Assembly: GCF_003259675.1 (NCBI RefSeq)
Contig: NZ_PZJG01000002.1
Span: 248,001 to 312,000, forward strand
Length of the DNA stretch: 64,000 bases
From: Macrococcoides bohemicum
GTDB lineage: Bacteria > Bacillota > Bacilli > Staphylococcales > Staphylococcaceae
Reading direction: 5' to 3'
The position numbers and the translations under genes were made by a program. Numbering within the stretch: position 1 is the first letter of the stretch; each line of letters opens with the position of its first letter. The notes below the pieces were generated by a model. It made no database searches, was not told where the DNA came from, and saw only the letters and a program-made list of their open reading frames with translations. Shown piece by piece: positions 33,866 to 42,386 of this stretch.

Positions 33866-33881
33866 ATACCTATAGGGGTAT
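33866..33881. promoter_or_regulatory. CstR-type operator near the CoADR-fusion start
   Basis: ATACCTATAGGGGTAT is an imperfect palindrome with the ATACC...GGGTAT arms expected of CstR sites. It lies about 25 bases upstream of the minus-strand start codon. A half site ATACCCC lies at 33909-33915. Confidence 0.6.
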
Positions 33882-33932
33882 ATTAAACTATATATACCAA
33901 CATGTCAAATACCCCACCCCCTATATTTACAA

Positions 33933-33962
33933 TTGACAAAAATACCCCATTAGGTATATAGT
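33933..33962 (+). promoter_or_regulatory. cstR promoter with CstR-type operator between -35 and -10
   Basis: TTGACA (33933-33938) and TATAGT (33957-33962) are 18 bases apart; TATATA at 33955 is an alternative. Between them lies ATACCCCATTAGGTAT (33942-33957), an inverted repeat of the same kind as that at 33866. A repressor here would shut off cstR and the genes behind it until persulfides inactivate it. Confidence 0.7.
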
Positions 33963-33996
33963 AATAGACATTACAAAACAGAAAGAGGTTATAACT

Positions 33997-34257
33997 ATGG
34001 AATACGATAAAAGTGCCATGAACAGACTTAAGCGTATACAAGGCCAATTAAATGGTGTTATTAAAATGATGGAAGAAGGAAAAGATTGCAGAGACGTCGT
34101 GATGCAGCTTAGCGCATCTCGTAGCGGGATTGAACGCTTAATTGGAGTGATTGTTAGCGAGAATTTAACTGAATGCGTTAAAGAAAGCGTTAAAAATAAT
34201 GAAGATACAGATGAACTTGTAAAACAAGCTGTTGATCTGTTAATAAAAAGTAGGTAA
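33997..34257 (+). CDS. cstR: Persulfide-sensing repressor CstR (CsoR family)
   Basis: 86 residues, all-helical CsoR/RcnR/FrmR fold. The two conserved cysteines are in GKDCRDVV near 31 and LTECVKES near 60. Copper-sensing CsoR has a His immediately before the second Cys motif, which is absent here, and this favours CstR. The N-terminal RLKRIQGQLNGVIKMMEEG is the family signature. It represses the divergent persulfide detoxification genes; di- and trisulfide links between the two cysteines relieve repression. It starts a three-gene plus-strand operon. Confidence 0.92.
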   Translation: MEYDKSAMNRLKRIQGQLNGVIKMMEEGKDCRDVVMQLSASRSGIERLIGVIVSENLTECVKESVKNNEDTDELVKQAVDLLIKSR

Positions 34258-34262
34258 TTAAA

Positions 34263-34559
34263 ATGACAAACTATCAAACAATTAATGTCGAAACATTAAA
34301 ATCACTATTAGACCAGAAAAAAATCAATCTCATCGATGTGAGAGAAGTTTATGAATATGAAGAGCATCATATTCAAGAAGCAGTTAATATACCCCTATCA
34401 GTATTAGCAGAAAATACTGATCAGTTCAATAAAGGTGAACACTATCACATCATTTGCAGATCAGGTAACCGAAGTGGGCAAGCTTCTCAGTATTTAAGTG
34501 GTTTAGGAATAAAAACGACTAATGTAGATGGTGGCATGCTAGATTGGGAAGCTTTATAG
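34263..34559 (+). CDS. Single-domain rhodanese sulfurtransferase
   Basis: 98 residues. LIDVREVYEYEEHHIQEAVNIPL and the active-site loop IICRSGNRSGQAS with catalytic Cys near 66 define a rhodanese homology domain. It lies five bases after cstR. It should carry sulfane sulfur as a cysteine persulfide, passing it to or from the CstA-like and CstB enzymes in the cytoplasm. Confidence 0.92.
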   Translation: MTNYQTINVETLKSLLDQKKINLIDVREVYEYEEHHIQEAVNIPLSVLAENTDQFNKGEHYHIICRSGNRSGQASQYLSGLGIKTTNVDGGMLDWEAL

Positions 34560-35311
34560 TGGCATTTATATTATTTGCTATTATTGGAGCACTCGGTGCA
34601 TTCCTTTCAGGGCTTATTGGTATTGGTGGTGCAATTATTATGTATCCGATGCTACTATTTATTCCACCAGTATTTAATATCGATATGACACCAACGGCAG
34701 CAGCAGGTCTCACTGCCGCTCAGGTATTCTTTAGTACATTAAGTGGTAGTATTAGCCAAAGAAAAAACGAAAACCTTAATTCTTCTATTATAATACCGAT
34801 GAGTATCGGTATTCTTTCAGGAAGTATTACAGGCGCATATGTCGCATCGGTATTTGATGAAAGTATCATCAATATCGTGTATACATTTCTCGCTATTGTG
34901 GCGGTCATCCTTATGTTTATTAAAGTGAACCCAAATGACACGAATGCAAAGTATAATAAAATAGCATTATTTATTGTAGCTGCATTAATAGGAATATTAT
35001 CAGGAATTGTAGGTGCTGGAGGAGCATTCTTAATCGTTCCGATCCTGCTTACATTCTTTAAAGTACCCTTTAGAGTTGTTGTTGCTAATAGTATCATCGT
35101 TGCTTTCGTATCATCAATCGGCACATTCTTCACGAAATTCATAACAGGCAGTGTCGATATTGAACATGCATTACCGTTAATTATCGCCAGTTTAATATTT
35201 GCTCCACTTGGCACGAAAGTATCTAAACAAACAAACCAAACAGTATTAAGATATATACTGACTGCTTTAATAATCATCGCAGCGATTAAGATGATTATGG
35301 ATATAATATAA
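34559..35311 (+). CDS. TauE/SafE family sulfite/sulfur-compound exporter
   Basis: 250 residues from a GTG at 34559 that shares a base with the rhodanese TAG stop and has GGGAAG upstream; a TTG at 34544 is the alternative. About eight helices in two repeats, each with a glycine-rich start (LSGLIGIGGAII near 16 and LSGIVGAGGAFL near 143), the signature of TauE/SafE. In cst loci this protein is thought to export sulfite or thiosulfate made by CstB. Confidence 0.88.
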   Translation: MAFILFAIIGALGAFLSGLIGIGGAIIMYPMLLFIPPVFNIDMTPTAAAGLTAAQVFFSTLSGSISQRKNENLNSSIIIPMSIGILSGSITGAYVASVFDESIINIVYTFLAIVAVILMFIKVNPNDTNAKYNKIALFIVAALIGILSGIVGAGGAFLIVPILLTFFKVPFRVVVANSIIVAFVSSIGTFFTKFITGSVDIEHALPLIIASLIFAPLGTKVSKQTNQTVLRYILTALIIIAAIKMIMDII

Positions 35312-35337
35312 AAGAGAGCCGAATGGCTCTCTTTTTT
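35311..35337. terminator. Two-way terminator between tauE and the ABC-2 permease
   Basis: AAAGAGAGCC, a 4-base loop and GGCTCTCTTT form a 10-bp perfect stem with T6 on the plus side. Confidence 0.85.
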
Positions 35338-36028
35338 AATCGATTGAGTTTTTCTTGAACAAAAATGCTGTGATAATAAACGAAATAAGTGTCCAAATCC
35401 CAATAATAATAATATGTTTTATATCATTATTTTGAGCTAATAAGTCATATTGCGCTGTAGGACTATAACTATTGAGTTTCACAAAGAAATTATCTTTATC
35501 AAACCCCATATTAGAGAAGGTTGGTGCCATTGCAAATAAAAATAGTACTGGTAAATAATATACACTAGTTTCAGATACATTCTTAACTGCTAAACCTATA
35601 GCAATTCCTATAAATAGGAAAAATAAGAATAATAGAATAAATCCTATAATCATTTTTCCATTTGTAAGTACACTGACATCTATAATTATTAGGCTTATAA
35701 AAATCGTAATTATAGTAAAGAAACTCACTACTAAACTTTTGCCTATAAGAATATCCAACATCGATGCAGGGGAATTAACAAGTCCCCTTAAGGTATTCTT
35801 CTCTTTTTCTTCAGCTATCATTGTCATCATTGTTCCAGTCAAGACTGCCCCTAAACAAATTGCAATCATTAATATTGCCAGACTTTTCCCCCCCTCTCCT
35901 TGTAAAGGAGTTTTACTAAATATTAAAGACATTACAATTGGCAATATCGGCATCGTTAGTAACATCATATTTCTCATAAATTCTTTGAAATCTTTCTCTG
36001 CAATTGCCATTACTCTGTTCATTTTCAT
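35336..36028 (-). CDS. ABC-2 type exporter permease
   Basis: 230 residues from ATG 36028 (AGGAG ten bases upstream); a TTG at 36037 is possible. Six hydrophobic helices in the ABC-2 layout, with the cytoplasmic motif MTMIAEEKEKNTLRGLVNSPAS near 75. It starts one base after the ATPase stop codon, so the two form one exporter. Substrate unknown; such pairs export drugs, peptides or lipids. A LytTR regulator is encoded just upstream on the same strand. Confidence 0.85.
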   Translation of the reverse strand: MKMNRVMAIAEKDFKEFMRNMMLLTMPILPIVMSLIFSKTPLQGEGGKSLAILMIAICLGAVLTGTMMTMIAEEKEKNTLRGLVNSPASMLDILIGKSLVVSFFTIITIFISLIIIDVSVLTNGKMIIGFILLFLFFLFIGIAIGLAVKNVSETSVYYLPVLFLFAMAPTFSNMGFDKDNFFVKLNSYSPTAQYDLLAQNNDIKHIIIIGIWTLISFIITAFLFKKNSID

Positions 36029-36029
36029 C

Positions 36030-36869
36030 TTAAACAAGCTCCTTTCCAGTCACTTTAATAAATACTTCGCCTAATGTCGGTTCGTTTGTATAAATACGTT
36101 TCACTTGTTTCGTATTGAGTAAATCTGTAATTTGCATTACATCTTCTTTATGCACTCTTTTCTTCTCTAAATTATTCATTTCCACGGTAATTGTCTGATC
36201 TGAATGTTGATATCTCAAATTATCTGGTGTATCCAGTGCAATAAGTTTTCCGTTATTAATTAACGCAATGCGATCACATAAACTTTCCGCTTCATCCATA
36301 TCATGCGTTGTTAAGAATATAGTTGTTCCACTTTCTTTTAATTTTAATAAACCTTTATGAATATGTCTTGTCGTATTTGGGTCTAAGGCTGAAGTTGGTT
36401 CATCCAGGAATAATAGTTTAGGTTGATGGATTAGAGCCTTTGCAAGCAGTATTCTTTGACGCATCCCTTTCGATAACTTTTTAACCACTGTTTTCTTCTC
36501 ATTTTCTAATTGTACAAATGAAAGTACTTCATCAATTCTATTTACAGGCTGCTTATAAAGTCCTGCAAACATTTTTAAATTATCAAATACTGATAACCTT
36601 TCATAAAGCGCACTATTATCTGAAAGTATCCCAATCTGTTCTCTAAACTCTGCTGTTTGAAGTGCTTTATCTTTATATTTAAATACTTGAATGCTACCTT
36701 CTGTAATAGATGTTTCTCCTGTTAGCATCTTAATCGTCGTTGTCTTTCCTGAGCCACTCGGTCCAAGAAGACCAAATATCTCACCTTCATTAATATTTAA
36801 AGATAAATGATTTACTGCTTTTTTACTGTAGTACATCTTTACTACGTCATTCATTTGTATAAGTGTCAT
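36030..36869 (-). CDS. ABC exporter ATP-binding protein
   Basis: 279 residues from ATG 36869, with GGAGG eight bases upstream. Walker A GPSGSGKTT near 38, Q-loop ILSDNSALYERLS, signature LSKGMRQRILLAKAL near 135, Walker B LLFLDEPTSALDPN and H-loop TTHDMDEAE. The C-terminal extension (about 215-279) is of the drug-exporter kind. It pairs with the ABC-2 permease immediately downstream. Confidence 0.92.
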   Translation of the reverse strand: MTLIQMNDVVKMYYSKKAVNHLSLNINEGEIFGLLGPSGSGKTTTIKMLTGETSITEGSIQVFKYKDKALQTAEFREQIGILSDNSALYERLSVFDNLKMFAGLYKQPVNRIDEVLSFVQLENEKKTVVKKLSKGMRQRILLAKALIHQPKLLFLDEPTSALDPNTTRHIHKGLLKLKESGTTIFLTTHDMDEAESLCDRIALINNGKLIALDTPDNLRYQHSDQTITVEMNNLEKKRVHKEDVMQITDLLNTKQVKRIYTNEPTLGEVFIKVTGKELV

Positions 36870-36950
36870 AAAAATAGCCTCCAATCAATTTGTTACCCAA
36901 ATTGTATTAGAGACTATGATTCCTCACTATAAAATGTACGTCAAATGTAC

Positions 36951-37979
36951 TTAATTTTCCGCGAACTGTACCGTATGACTATTAAAATATCCTTGAATTT
37001 CTTTCACTTTGTTACGTGATAAAGGTACAAATGTATTTTCCAACCCATCTATTTTAATCGAATATGAATTCTTCGACCAAGTAATCATCTCTATTACTTT
37101 CTGCAGATTGATAATATAAGAACGATGACATCTATAGAAACCATATACTTTCAATTTTTCTTCAAGTTCATTTAAAGTGTAATCCGCTTTAAATGATTCG
37201 CCATTGAAATGAATATTTACTTTTCCTTCTGCTCCTTCAATATAATCGACATCTTCAGGATTAATAAATAGCGTTTTATCTTCTGACTTGACGGTTATTC
37301 TAAATACGTTACTACGGGAGAAATTCGAATTTATTTCTTGGGAAATATTTTTTTGATTGTGCTTATTTATCACACTATCTAGCACATCGCTATTATTAAA
37401 TGATTGATCAGATTGTTCTTTTTCAACTGAATCATCTGCTTCGTTCGATTCTTCTCTGTCTTCATATACTTCTAAACGTTTTAATTGAGATCTTTTCACC
37501 TGATAAATTTCATTTGATAATAATAATCCATGGTCTAAATATGAAAGAATATGTAGAATTTTACGTTCAGCATTAAATTGTGAGAGTACATTTAGGATTG
37601 TATCAACTGTCTCCACTTTTAAATTATGTAATATATCTTTAAAAATGATAAATTTATTATCCTGTACATATGCCAAAGCTACTTTCAGTAACACAAATTC
37701 ATCATATTCTAATTTCTTTACTTTAACATTGCTGTATTCAAGTAACATAAACTGTCGTAAAATATCATCTATATTATAGGTTGCACCGAACCATCTCATA
37801 TAAAATTTTAATTGTTCTTTCACTGTTAAACGTTCATGAAAAGGTGTATTGAAAGTTTCTATCCATACATCTCGTTGATTAAAATAAGCTATAATTTCTT
37901 TTTGTTGATTCATATTTGAAACAATAGATGCATGATTCTTGAAATCTAATGTTTGTAAATGATTAATTAAGTCAGTCAT
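36951..37979 (-). CDS. LytTR transcriptional regulator with a degenerate ABC-ATPase-like N-terminal part
   Basis: 342 residues from ATG 37979. The C-terminal 110 residues are a LytTR DNA-binding domain (VDYIEGAEGKVNIHF, YTLNELEEKL, FYRCHRSYIINLQKV, PLSRNKVKEIQGYF). Residues 40-160 follow the helical and Walker-B regions of an exporter ABC-ATPase: ERLTVKEQLKFYMRWFG, then VKKLEYDEFVLLKVALAYVQD at the signature position, then FIIFKDI and ILHILSYLDHG at the Walker B and H-loop positions. Walker A and catalytic residues are missing. An acidic linker (175-215) joins the parts. It probably controls the adjacent ABC exporter, 80 bases downstream. Confidence 0.8.
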   Translation of the reverse strand: MTDLINHLQTLDFKNHASIVSNMNQQKEIIAYFNQRDVWIETFNTPFHERLTVKEQLKFYMRWFGATYNIDDILRQFMLLEYSNVKVKKLEYDEFVLLKVALAYVQDNKFIIFKDILHNLKVETVDTILNVLSQFNAERKILHILSYLDHGLLLSNEIYQVKRSQLKRLEVYEDREESNEADDSVEKEQSDQSFNNSDVLDSVINKHNQKNISQEINSNFSRSNVFRITVKSEDKTLFINPEDVDYIEGAEGKVNIHFNGESFKADYTLNELEEKLKVYGFYRCHRSYIINLQKVIEMITWSKNSYSIKIDGLENTFVPLSRNKVKEIQGYFNSHTVQFAEN

Positions 37980-38074
37980 ACATCCTCCCAATAGTAGTAT
38001 GTCATAGGAAATATATAGATACTATAAATCTATTATACATTAATCGTGATGTACATATTGAATTATCAAACATC

Positions 38075-38103
38075 AAAAAAAGCCTGTGAATTCACAGGCT
38101 TTA
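38075..38103 (-). terminator. Terminator after the large catalase gene
   Basis: On the minus strand AGCCTGTGAA and TTCACAGGCT form a perfect 10-bp palindromic stem followed by six T. It lies about 50 bases after the catalase stop. Confidence 0.75.
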
Positions 38104-38154
38104 AAAGTAACTTAATTAATCATTTTTATTTTTTCTTTCATTTTCAAATATTTA

Positions 38155-40155
38155 TTATAGTTTTCTATCCCAATGTCTTTGTACTACAAGCGCAACTAAA
38201 TATTTATTTGCATCATCGCTCAATTCAACAATTCCTGGTTGTGCTACATCAACAGCAGTCTCTTCCATCGCTTTAGCAACAGATGCATCATAACCGATTG
38301 TTTTAAAGTGACGGTTAGCTGCTTCAATGAAATCTTTCACTTGCGGTAATAACGGTGTTTTAACATCCAATACAATCAGACCGTCGAATAACGTAGAATG
38401 TACTGTATCAAATGTTTCAGACACTTTCAATTCACCTAATTTAAATGCTTTCTCGCTCACTAATTTATAATTAACTTTATTGTCAGCAAGTGTTGTTAAT
38501 AGTTTTTTGATTTTAGCTTCATCTGATTGTTCAGTTACTAATACTGCAACAGATAATGTATCTAATTTTTTAACTGTATTTTCCATGCTTAATGCTGGAG
38601 ATTTTTTATCTGACTTAACTTCTTCATCTGCAGTAGGTGCATCAACACCAATTTTTTCAGCAATTTGAGTCGCTAAGTCTTTATCTACTTTATTAATATT
38701 GGCAACCGCATTTTCTTTTACAAAGTCATGCTTACACTTACCTAATTCAAAAGCAAATCCATCTCTTAGATGTTCTTTTTCCGGTTGCGTTAAGCTATTA
38801 TAGTATAATTTTGCTTGTGCATAATGTTCTTTAAAACTATCACTTCTTGCACGTACTTTATGCGCATCTATCTTCTCATGATATGATTCAAATCCACCTT
38901 CTTCAACTGGTGTTGTATGTGGATTGTTATTATTGATCGCATTGTTATGGTAAGCAGTTTGTCCCTTATGCACAAACATTTGATGCATACCATCACGTTG
39001 GTTGTTAGCAAACGGACATACTGGTCTGTTAATCGGTAACTGATGGAAATTCGGTCCACCTAAACGTGATAATTGCGTGTCAGTATATGAGAATAATCGC
39101 CCTTGTAATAATGGATCGTTACTAAAGTCAATTCCCGGTACAAGATGTCCAGGATGGAATGCAACTTGCTCTGTTTCTGCAAAGACATTATCTACATTGC
39201 GATTTAAAGTCATTTTACCAACGCGTTTTACTGGCACTTCTTCTTCTGGCCATAATTTCGTTGGGTCTAGTATATCGAAATCAAATTTAAATTCATCTTC
39301 TTCAGGTAAAATTTGAAGTCCTAGTTCCCACTCAGGATAATCACCTTTATCGATAGCTTCATATAAGTCTTCACGATTATAATCTGAATTCTTACCCGCG
39401 ATGATCTGCGCTTCATCCCAAACGAGTGAATGCGTGCCGAGTAATGGTTTCCAGTGAAATTTCACAAAGTGTGACTTTCCTTCTTTGTTGATTAAACGGA
39501 ACGTATGCACTCCAAATCCTTCCATTGTGCGGAAGCTCTTTGGTAATCCACGATCACTCATGGTCCACATCGTCATATGAGTTGACTCAGGGTTTTGTGC
39601 AAAGAAATCCCAGAACGTGTCGTGAGCAGTACCACCTTGAGGAATTTCATTATGTGGTTCTGGTTTTATTGCGTGTACTAAGTCCGGGAATTTAATTGCA
39701 TCTTGAATAAAGAATACAGGAATATTGTTACCTACTAAATCATAATTACCTTCTTCAGTATAGAATTTAGTCGCAAATCCACGTGCATCACGTACTGTAT
39801 CATTTGATCCTTTTGAACCTTGTACAGTAGAGAAACGTACAAATACAGGTGTCTTTTTAGTTGTATCTGTTAAAAACTTCGCTTTTGTATATTCACTTAA
39901 ATCTTCATATAATTCAAATTCTCCATGTGCTCCATAACCACGTGCATGCACAATTCTTTCAGGAATTCTTTCGTGGTCAAAATGCGTCATTTTTTCTCTG
40001 AAATGAAAGTCTTCTAATAAGGTTGGTCCACGTTCTCCAGCTTTAAGAGAAAATTCATCCTCAGCCATTTTTAAACCTTGGTTTGTCGTTAACGGTGTAT
40101 CTTCAGAATGGTCTCTACGAAATGCTTCCAACTGCTTATCTTTTTCATTAGTCAT
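38155..40155 (-). CDS. katE: Large-subunit (clade 2) catalase
   Basis: 666 residues. Heme-catalase motifs: distal His in VHARGYGAHGEF near 70, FVRFSTVQGSKGSNDTVRDARGFATKFYTEEG near 105-135, FFIQDAIKFPD, and the proximal heme Tyr in RLFSYTDTQLSRLG near 357. A C-terminal domain of about 150 residues (from about 505, TLSVAVLVTEQSDEAK) resembles the glutamine-amidotransferase/DJ-1 domain that marks KatE-type large catalases. It decomposes H2O2. AGGAGG precedes the ATG. The upstream region holds a sequence like a SigB promoter, in keeping with general-stress control of katE. Confidence 0.94.
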   Translation of the reverse strand: MTNEKDKQLEAFRRDHSEDTPLTTNQGLKMAEDEFSLKAGERGPTLLEDFHFREKMTHFDHERIPERIVHARGYGAHGEFELYEDLSEYTKAKFLTDTTKKTPVFVRFSTVQGSKGSNDTVRDARGFATKFYTEEGNYDLVGNNIPVFFIQDAIKFPDLVHAIKPEPHNEIPQGGTAHDTFWDFFAQNPESTHMTMWTMSDRGLPKSFRTMEGFGVHTFRLINKEGKSHFVKFHWKPLLGTHSLVWDEAQIIAGKNSDYNREDLYEAIDKGDYPEWELGLQILPEEDEFKFDFDILDPTKLWPEEEVPVKRVGKMTLNRNVDNVFAETEQVAFHPGHLVPGIDFSNDPLLQGRLFSYTDTQLSRLGGPNFHQLPINRPVCPFANNQRDGMHQMFVHKGQTAYHNNAINNNNPHTTPVEEGGFESYHEKIDAHKVRARSDSFKEHYAQAKLYYNSLTQPEKEHLRDGFAFELGKCKHDFVKENAVANINKVDKDLATQIAEKIGVDAPTADEEVKSDKKSPALSMENTVKKLDTLSVAVLVTEQSDEAKIKKLLTTLADNKVNYKLVSEKAFKLGELKVSETFDTVHSTLFDGLIVLDVKTPLLPQVKDFIEAANRHFKTIGYDASVAKAMEETAVDVAQPGIVELSDDANKYLVALVVQRHWDRKL

Positions 40156-40194
40156 TGTAGTGCCTCCTATATTATATTTACATACAAATTACTT

Positions 40195-40219
40195 ATTCCC
40201 ATTTCAAATAAACAGAAAC
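40195..40219 (-). promoter_or_regulatory. Candidate SigB promoter of katE
   Basis: On the minus strand GTTTCT (40219-40214), 13 bases, then GGGAAT (40200-40195), close to the general-stress consensus GTTTAA-N12-15-GGGTAT. It is about 40 bases upstream of the start codon. Confidence 0.45.
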
Positions 40220-40343
40220 ATTGTACACTTTATATATATAAATAAAAAAATAAAAAATTGCATTTTAATTGTAGAATACAATTCCTATCTCATTTTCAAA
40301 ATCTCTTTATATTTTTTTATTTAATTTTTTAATATTTTTATAT

Positions 40344-40384
40344 AAAAAACCGTCCATTTTAGCTTGAGCTAAAACGAACGGTTT
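40344..40384 (-). terminator. Terminator after the amino-acid permease
   Basis: A long stem on the minus strand (AAACCGTTCGTTTTAGCT with its near complement, two mismatches) with a 2-4-base loop is followed by T6. Confidence 0.8.
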
Positions 40385-40411
40385 GAAAATATATTAATTT
40401 GCTGTTCTTAA

Positions 40412-41806
40412 TTATTTATCTAAGAAGTTACGACCTTCATCTAATTTTTGGAATCCTCTTAAGAAGTATACACCTGCCATAGCTGATAAGAAGATAATAC
40501 CAATAATAACTGATACACGTGTTTCATCATTAATTAACATTCCGATTAATACCATTACTAAGAAAGCAATTGTTATATAGTTCGAGAATGGCGCGAAAGG
40601 CATTTTAAATGGATGATTTTCAGCTAAATCAGGTCTTTGTTTTCTGTATTGTAAATGACTGAATAAAATCATAAACCATGGAATCATACCTGGCAGGATA
40701 GATGCACTATAAACATATACGAATATATTTGCTGCGCCATCAATATACATTGGTAATACTACATTTAAAATCACGCCAATGAAGATACCGATCGAAATCG
40801 TAAGCACAGCATAAACTGGTACACCATTTTTCATAACTTTCGCAAATGCATGCGGCATTTTACCTTCATTTGCTAATGTGTAGATCATACGGCTTGAACT
40901 GAAAATACCTGAGTTACAACCAGACATTGCTGCTGTAATCACTACGAAGTTAATAATTGCTGCTGCAGCTGTGATACCAACTTTAGCAAATGTCGCTACG
41001 AACGGGCTACCTACGTTACCTAATTCATCCCATGGATAAACAGTTACGATAACAAAGATTGCACCAATGTAGAAGATTAAAATACGCCAAATAATACCAT
41101 TGACTGCTTTTACTACGTTTTTCTGTGGATCTTTCGTTTCACCTGCAGTAATACCGATTAATTCTACCCCTTGGTAAGAACCTACTACCATTGAAAGTGC
41201 AAAGAAGAATCCTACGATACCTTTAGGGAAGAATCCACCATGTTCCGTTAAGTTACCAAATCCAATAGGATTACCATTGTTACCAAATCCAAATAATATA
41301 ATACCTAAACCGGCTACAATCATTAAAACAATTGTTACAATCTTAATCATTGCAAACCAGAATTCGAATTCTCCGAATGCTTTAACTGAAGCCATATTCG
41401 CTAATGCTAAAGTCACAATTACGATAATACCTGGAATCCAGGTAGGTAAATCCGGCCACCAATATTGCATATATTGTCCAACAGCGATTACTTCACTCAT
41501 ACCAACTACAACCCACTGGAATATATTTGCCCATGCTGTAACATAACCAAACACCGGGTGTAAGTATGTTGAAGCATAATCAGCAAATGATCCTGTTGTA
41601 GGGAATAAGTAAACTAATTCCCCCATCGCACGCATTACTAAAAATAAAAATAATCCAGCAACTAAATAAGCTAAAATTGCTGACGGTCCTGTCCATTTAA
41701 TCGTACTTGATGCACCCATGAATAAACCTACCCCAATGGTACCACCTAATGCGATCATTTGGACTTGTCTTGAACTAAGACCCCTCTTTAAATGATTGTC
41801 TTCCAT
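40412..41806 (-). CDS. APC-family amino-acid permease (AAT type)
   Basis: 464 residues, 12 helices. The start RGLSSRQVQMIALGGTIGVGLFMGAS is the substrate-binding helix 1 signature of the amino-acid transporter (AAT) group, followed by VMRAMGELVYLFPTTGSFADYA. These are proton symporters for neutral or other amino acids; D-serine/D-alanine/glycine and proline permeases belong to the same group. Specificity is not visible. It is monocistronic with its own terminator. Confidence 0.92.
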   Translation of the reverse strand: MEDNHLKRGLSSRQVQMIALGGTIGVGLFMGASSTIKWTGPSAILAYLVAGLFLFLVMRAMGELVYLFPTTGSFADYASTYLHPVFGYVTAWANIFQWVVVGMSEVIAVGQYMQYWWPDLPTWIPGIIVIVTLALANMASVKAFGEFEFWFAMIKIVTIVLMIVAGLGIILFGFGNNGNPIGFGNLTEHGGFFPKGIVGFFFALSMVVGSYQGVELIGITAGETKDPQKNVVKAVNGIIWRILIFYIGAIFVIVTVYPWDELGNVGSPFVATFAKVGITAAAAIINFVVITAAMSGCNSGIFSSSRMIYTLANEGKMPHAFAKVMKNGVPVYAVLTISIGIFIGVILNVVLPMYIDGAANIFVYVYSASILPGMIPWFMILFSHLQYRKQRPDLAENHPFKMPFAPFSNYITIAFLVMVLIGMLINDETRVSVIIGIIFLSAMAGVYFLRGFQKLDEGRNFLDK

Positions 41807-41916
41807 TTTTTCTATCCCCTTTTGTTTTTTAAATATAAAAACATTCTTTACTATTCTGAAATTATACTATAATTTCAGAATAGTAGAAGTATTATTTATA
41901 AACTTTAGGAGAACAT

Positions 41917-41947
41917 GAAAAGGGTGCAAGGAAAAACCCTTACACCC
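41917..41947 (-). terminator. Terminator after the HesB-like gene
   Basis: On the minus strand GGGTGTAAGG pairs with CCTTGCACCC (one wobble) and is followed by TTTTC. The complementary strand has no T-run, so it serves the minus gene. Confidence 0.65.
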
Positions 41948-42005
41948 ACGTGCTTTAACGCTTTAAACTTTTTAAAAAAATTATTTTTAAATAGATTATT
42001 TCCTT

Positions 42006-42299
42006 TTATTTTTTATAATCGTAAGCAACTTCTTGTAATTTTTCATCATATTCAATATATAAATCGTAATCTTTGAAAAACCACTCATCCATTTCGTTAA
42101 CGTAGAAAATAATGCCATCTGCTTCAATTTTTGCAATTGCTTTATCATAATCCGGATCTACTGTAAATGCTAAAGAGTGACTCTCCTGAATCTTGCTTGA
42201 TCCATAAATTTTCGCAAAGAATTTAACTGCCTGCCCCGCTTCTAAACCAACCTCGTCTTTGAACCATTGCAATGCTTTATCTGAAATATAAATATTCAT
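42006..42299 (-). CDS. HesB/IscA-like protein (YneR type)
   Basis: 97 residues. The fold is that of HesB/IscA-like proteins (IYISDKALQWFKDEVGLEAGQAVKFFAKIYG, FYVNEMDEWFFKDYDLYIEYDE) but the three conserved cysteines of iron-sulfur carriers are absent, as in the YneR/YfhF branch. A role as an iron-sulfur scaffold is therefore unlikely; function is unknown. The ATG has GGGAGG upstream. Confidence 0.82.
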   Translation of the reverse strand: MNIYISDKALQWFKDEVGLEAGQAVKFFAKIYGSSKIQESHSLAFTVDPDYDKAIAKIEADGIIFYVNEMDEWFFKDYDLYIEYDEKLQEVAYDYKK

Positions 42300-42386
42300 A
42301 TCGTACCTCCCATATTAAGTCTTTCTGAAGAAATTATATCATCTGACTCATATGAAAGTCTTAAATTAAGTTTTCATATAAAATGA

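Noticed and set aside
33927-34277. 116-residue minus-strand frame over cstR
   Set aside because: Antisense of cstR and of its promoter; no ribosome binding site or family resemblance.
34387-34400. ATACCCCTATCAGTA inside the rhodanese gene as a further CstR site
   Set aside because: Lacks the second arm and lies within coding sequence; probably codon-driven similarity.
34720-35403. 227-residue minus-strand frame opposite the TauE-type gene
   Set aside because: Mirror of a hydrophobic membrane protein gene; no ribosome binding site, and the plus-strand frame has all family motifs.
40260-40285. PerR box upstream of katE (TTGTAGAATACAA)
   Set aside because: Inverted repeat is 5-3-5 and does not fit the 7-1-7 PerR pattern seen at ahpC; too far from the start for confidence.
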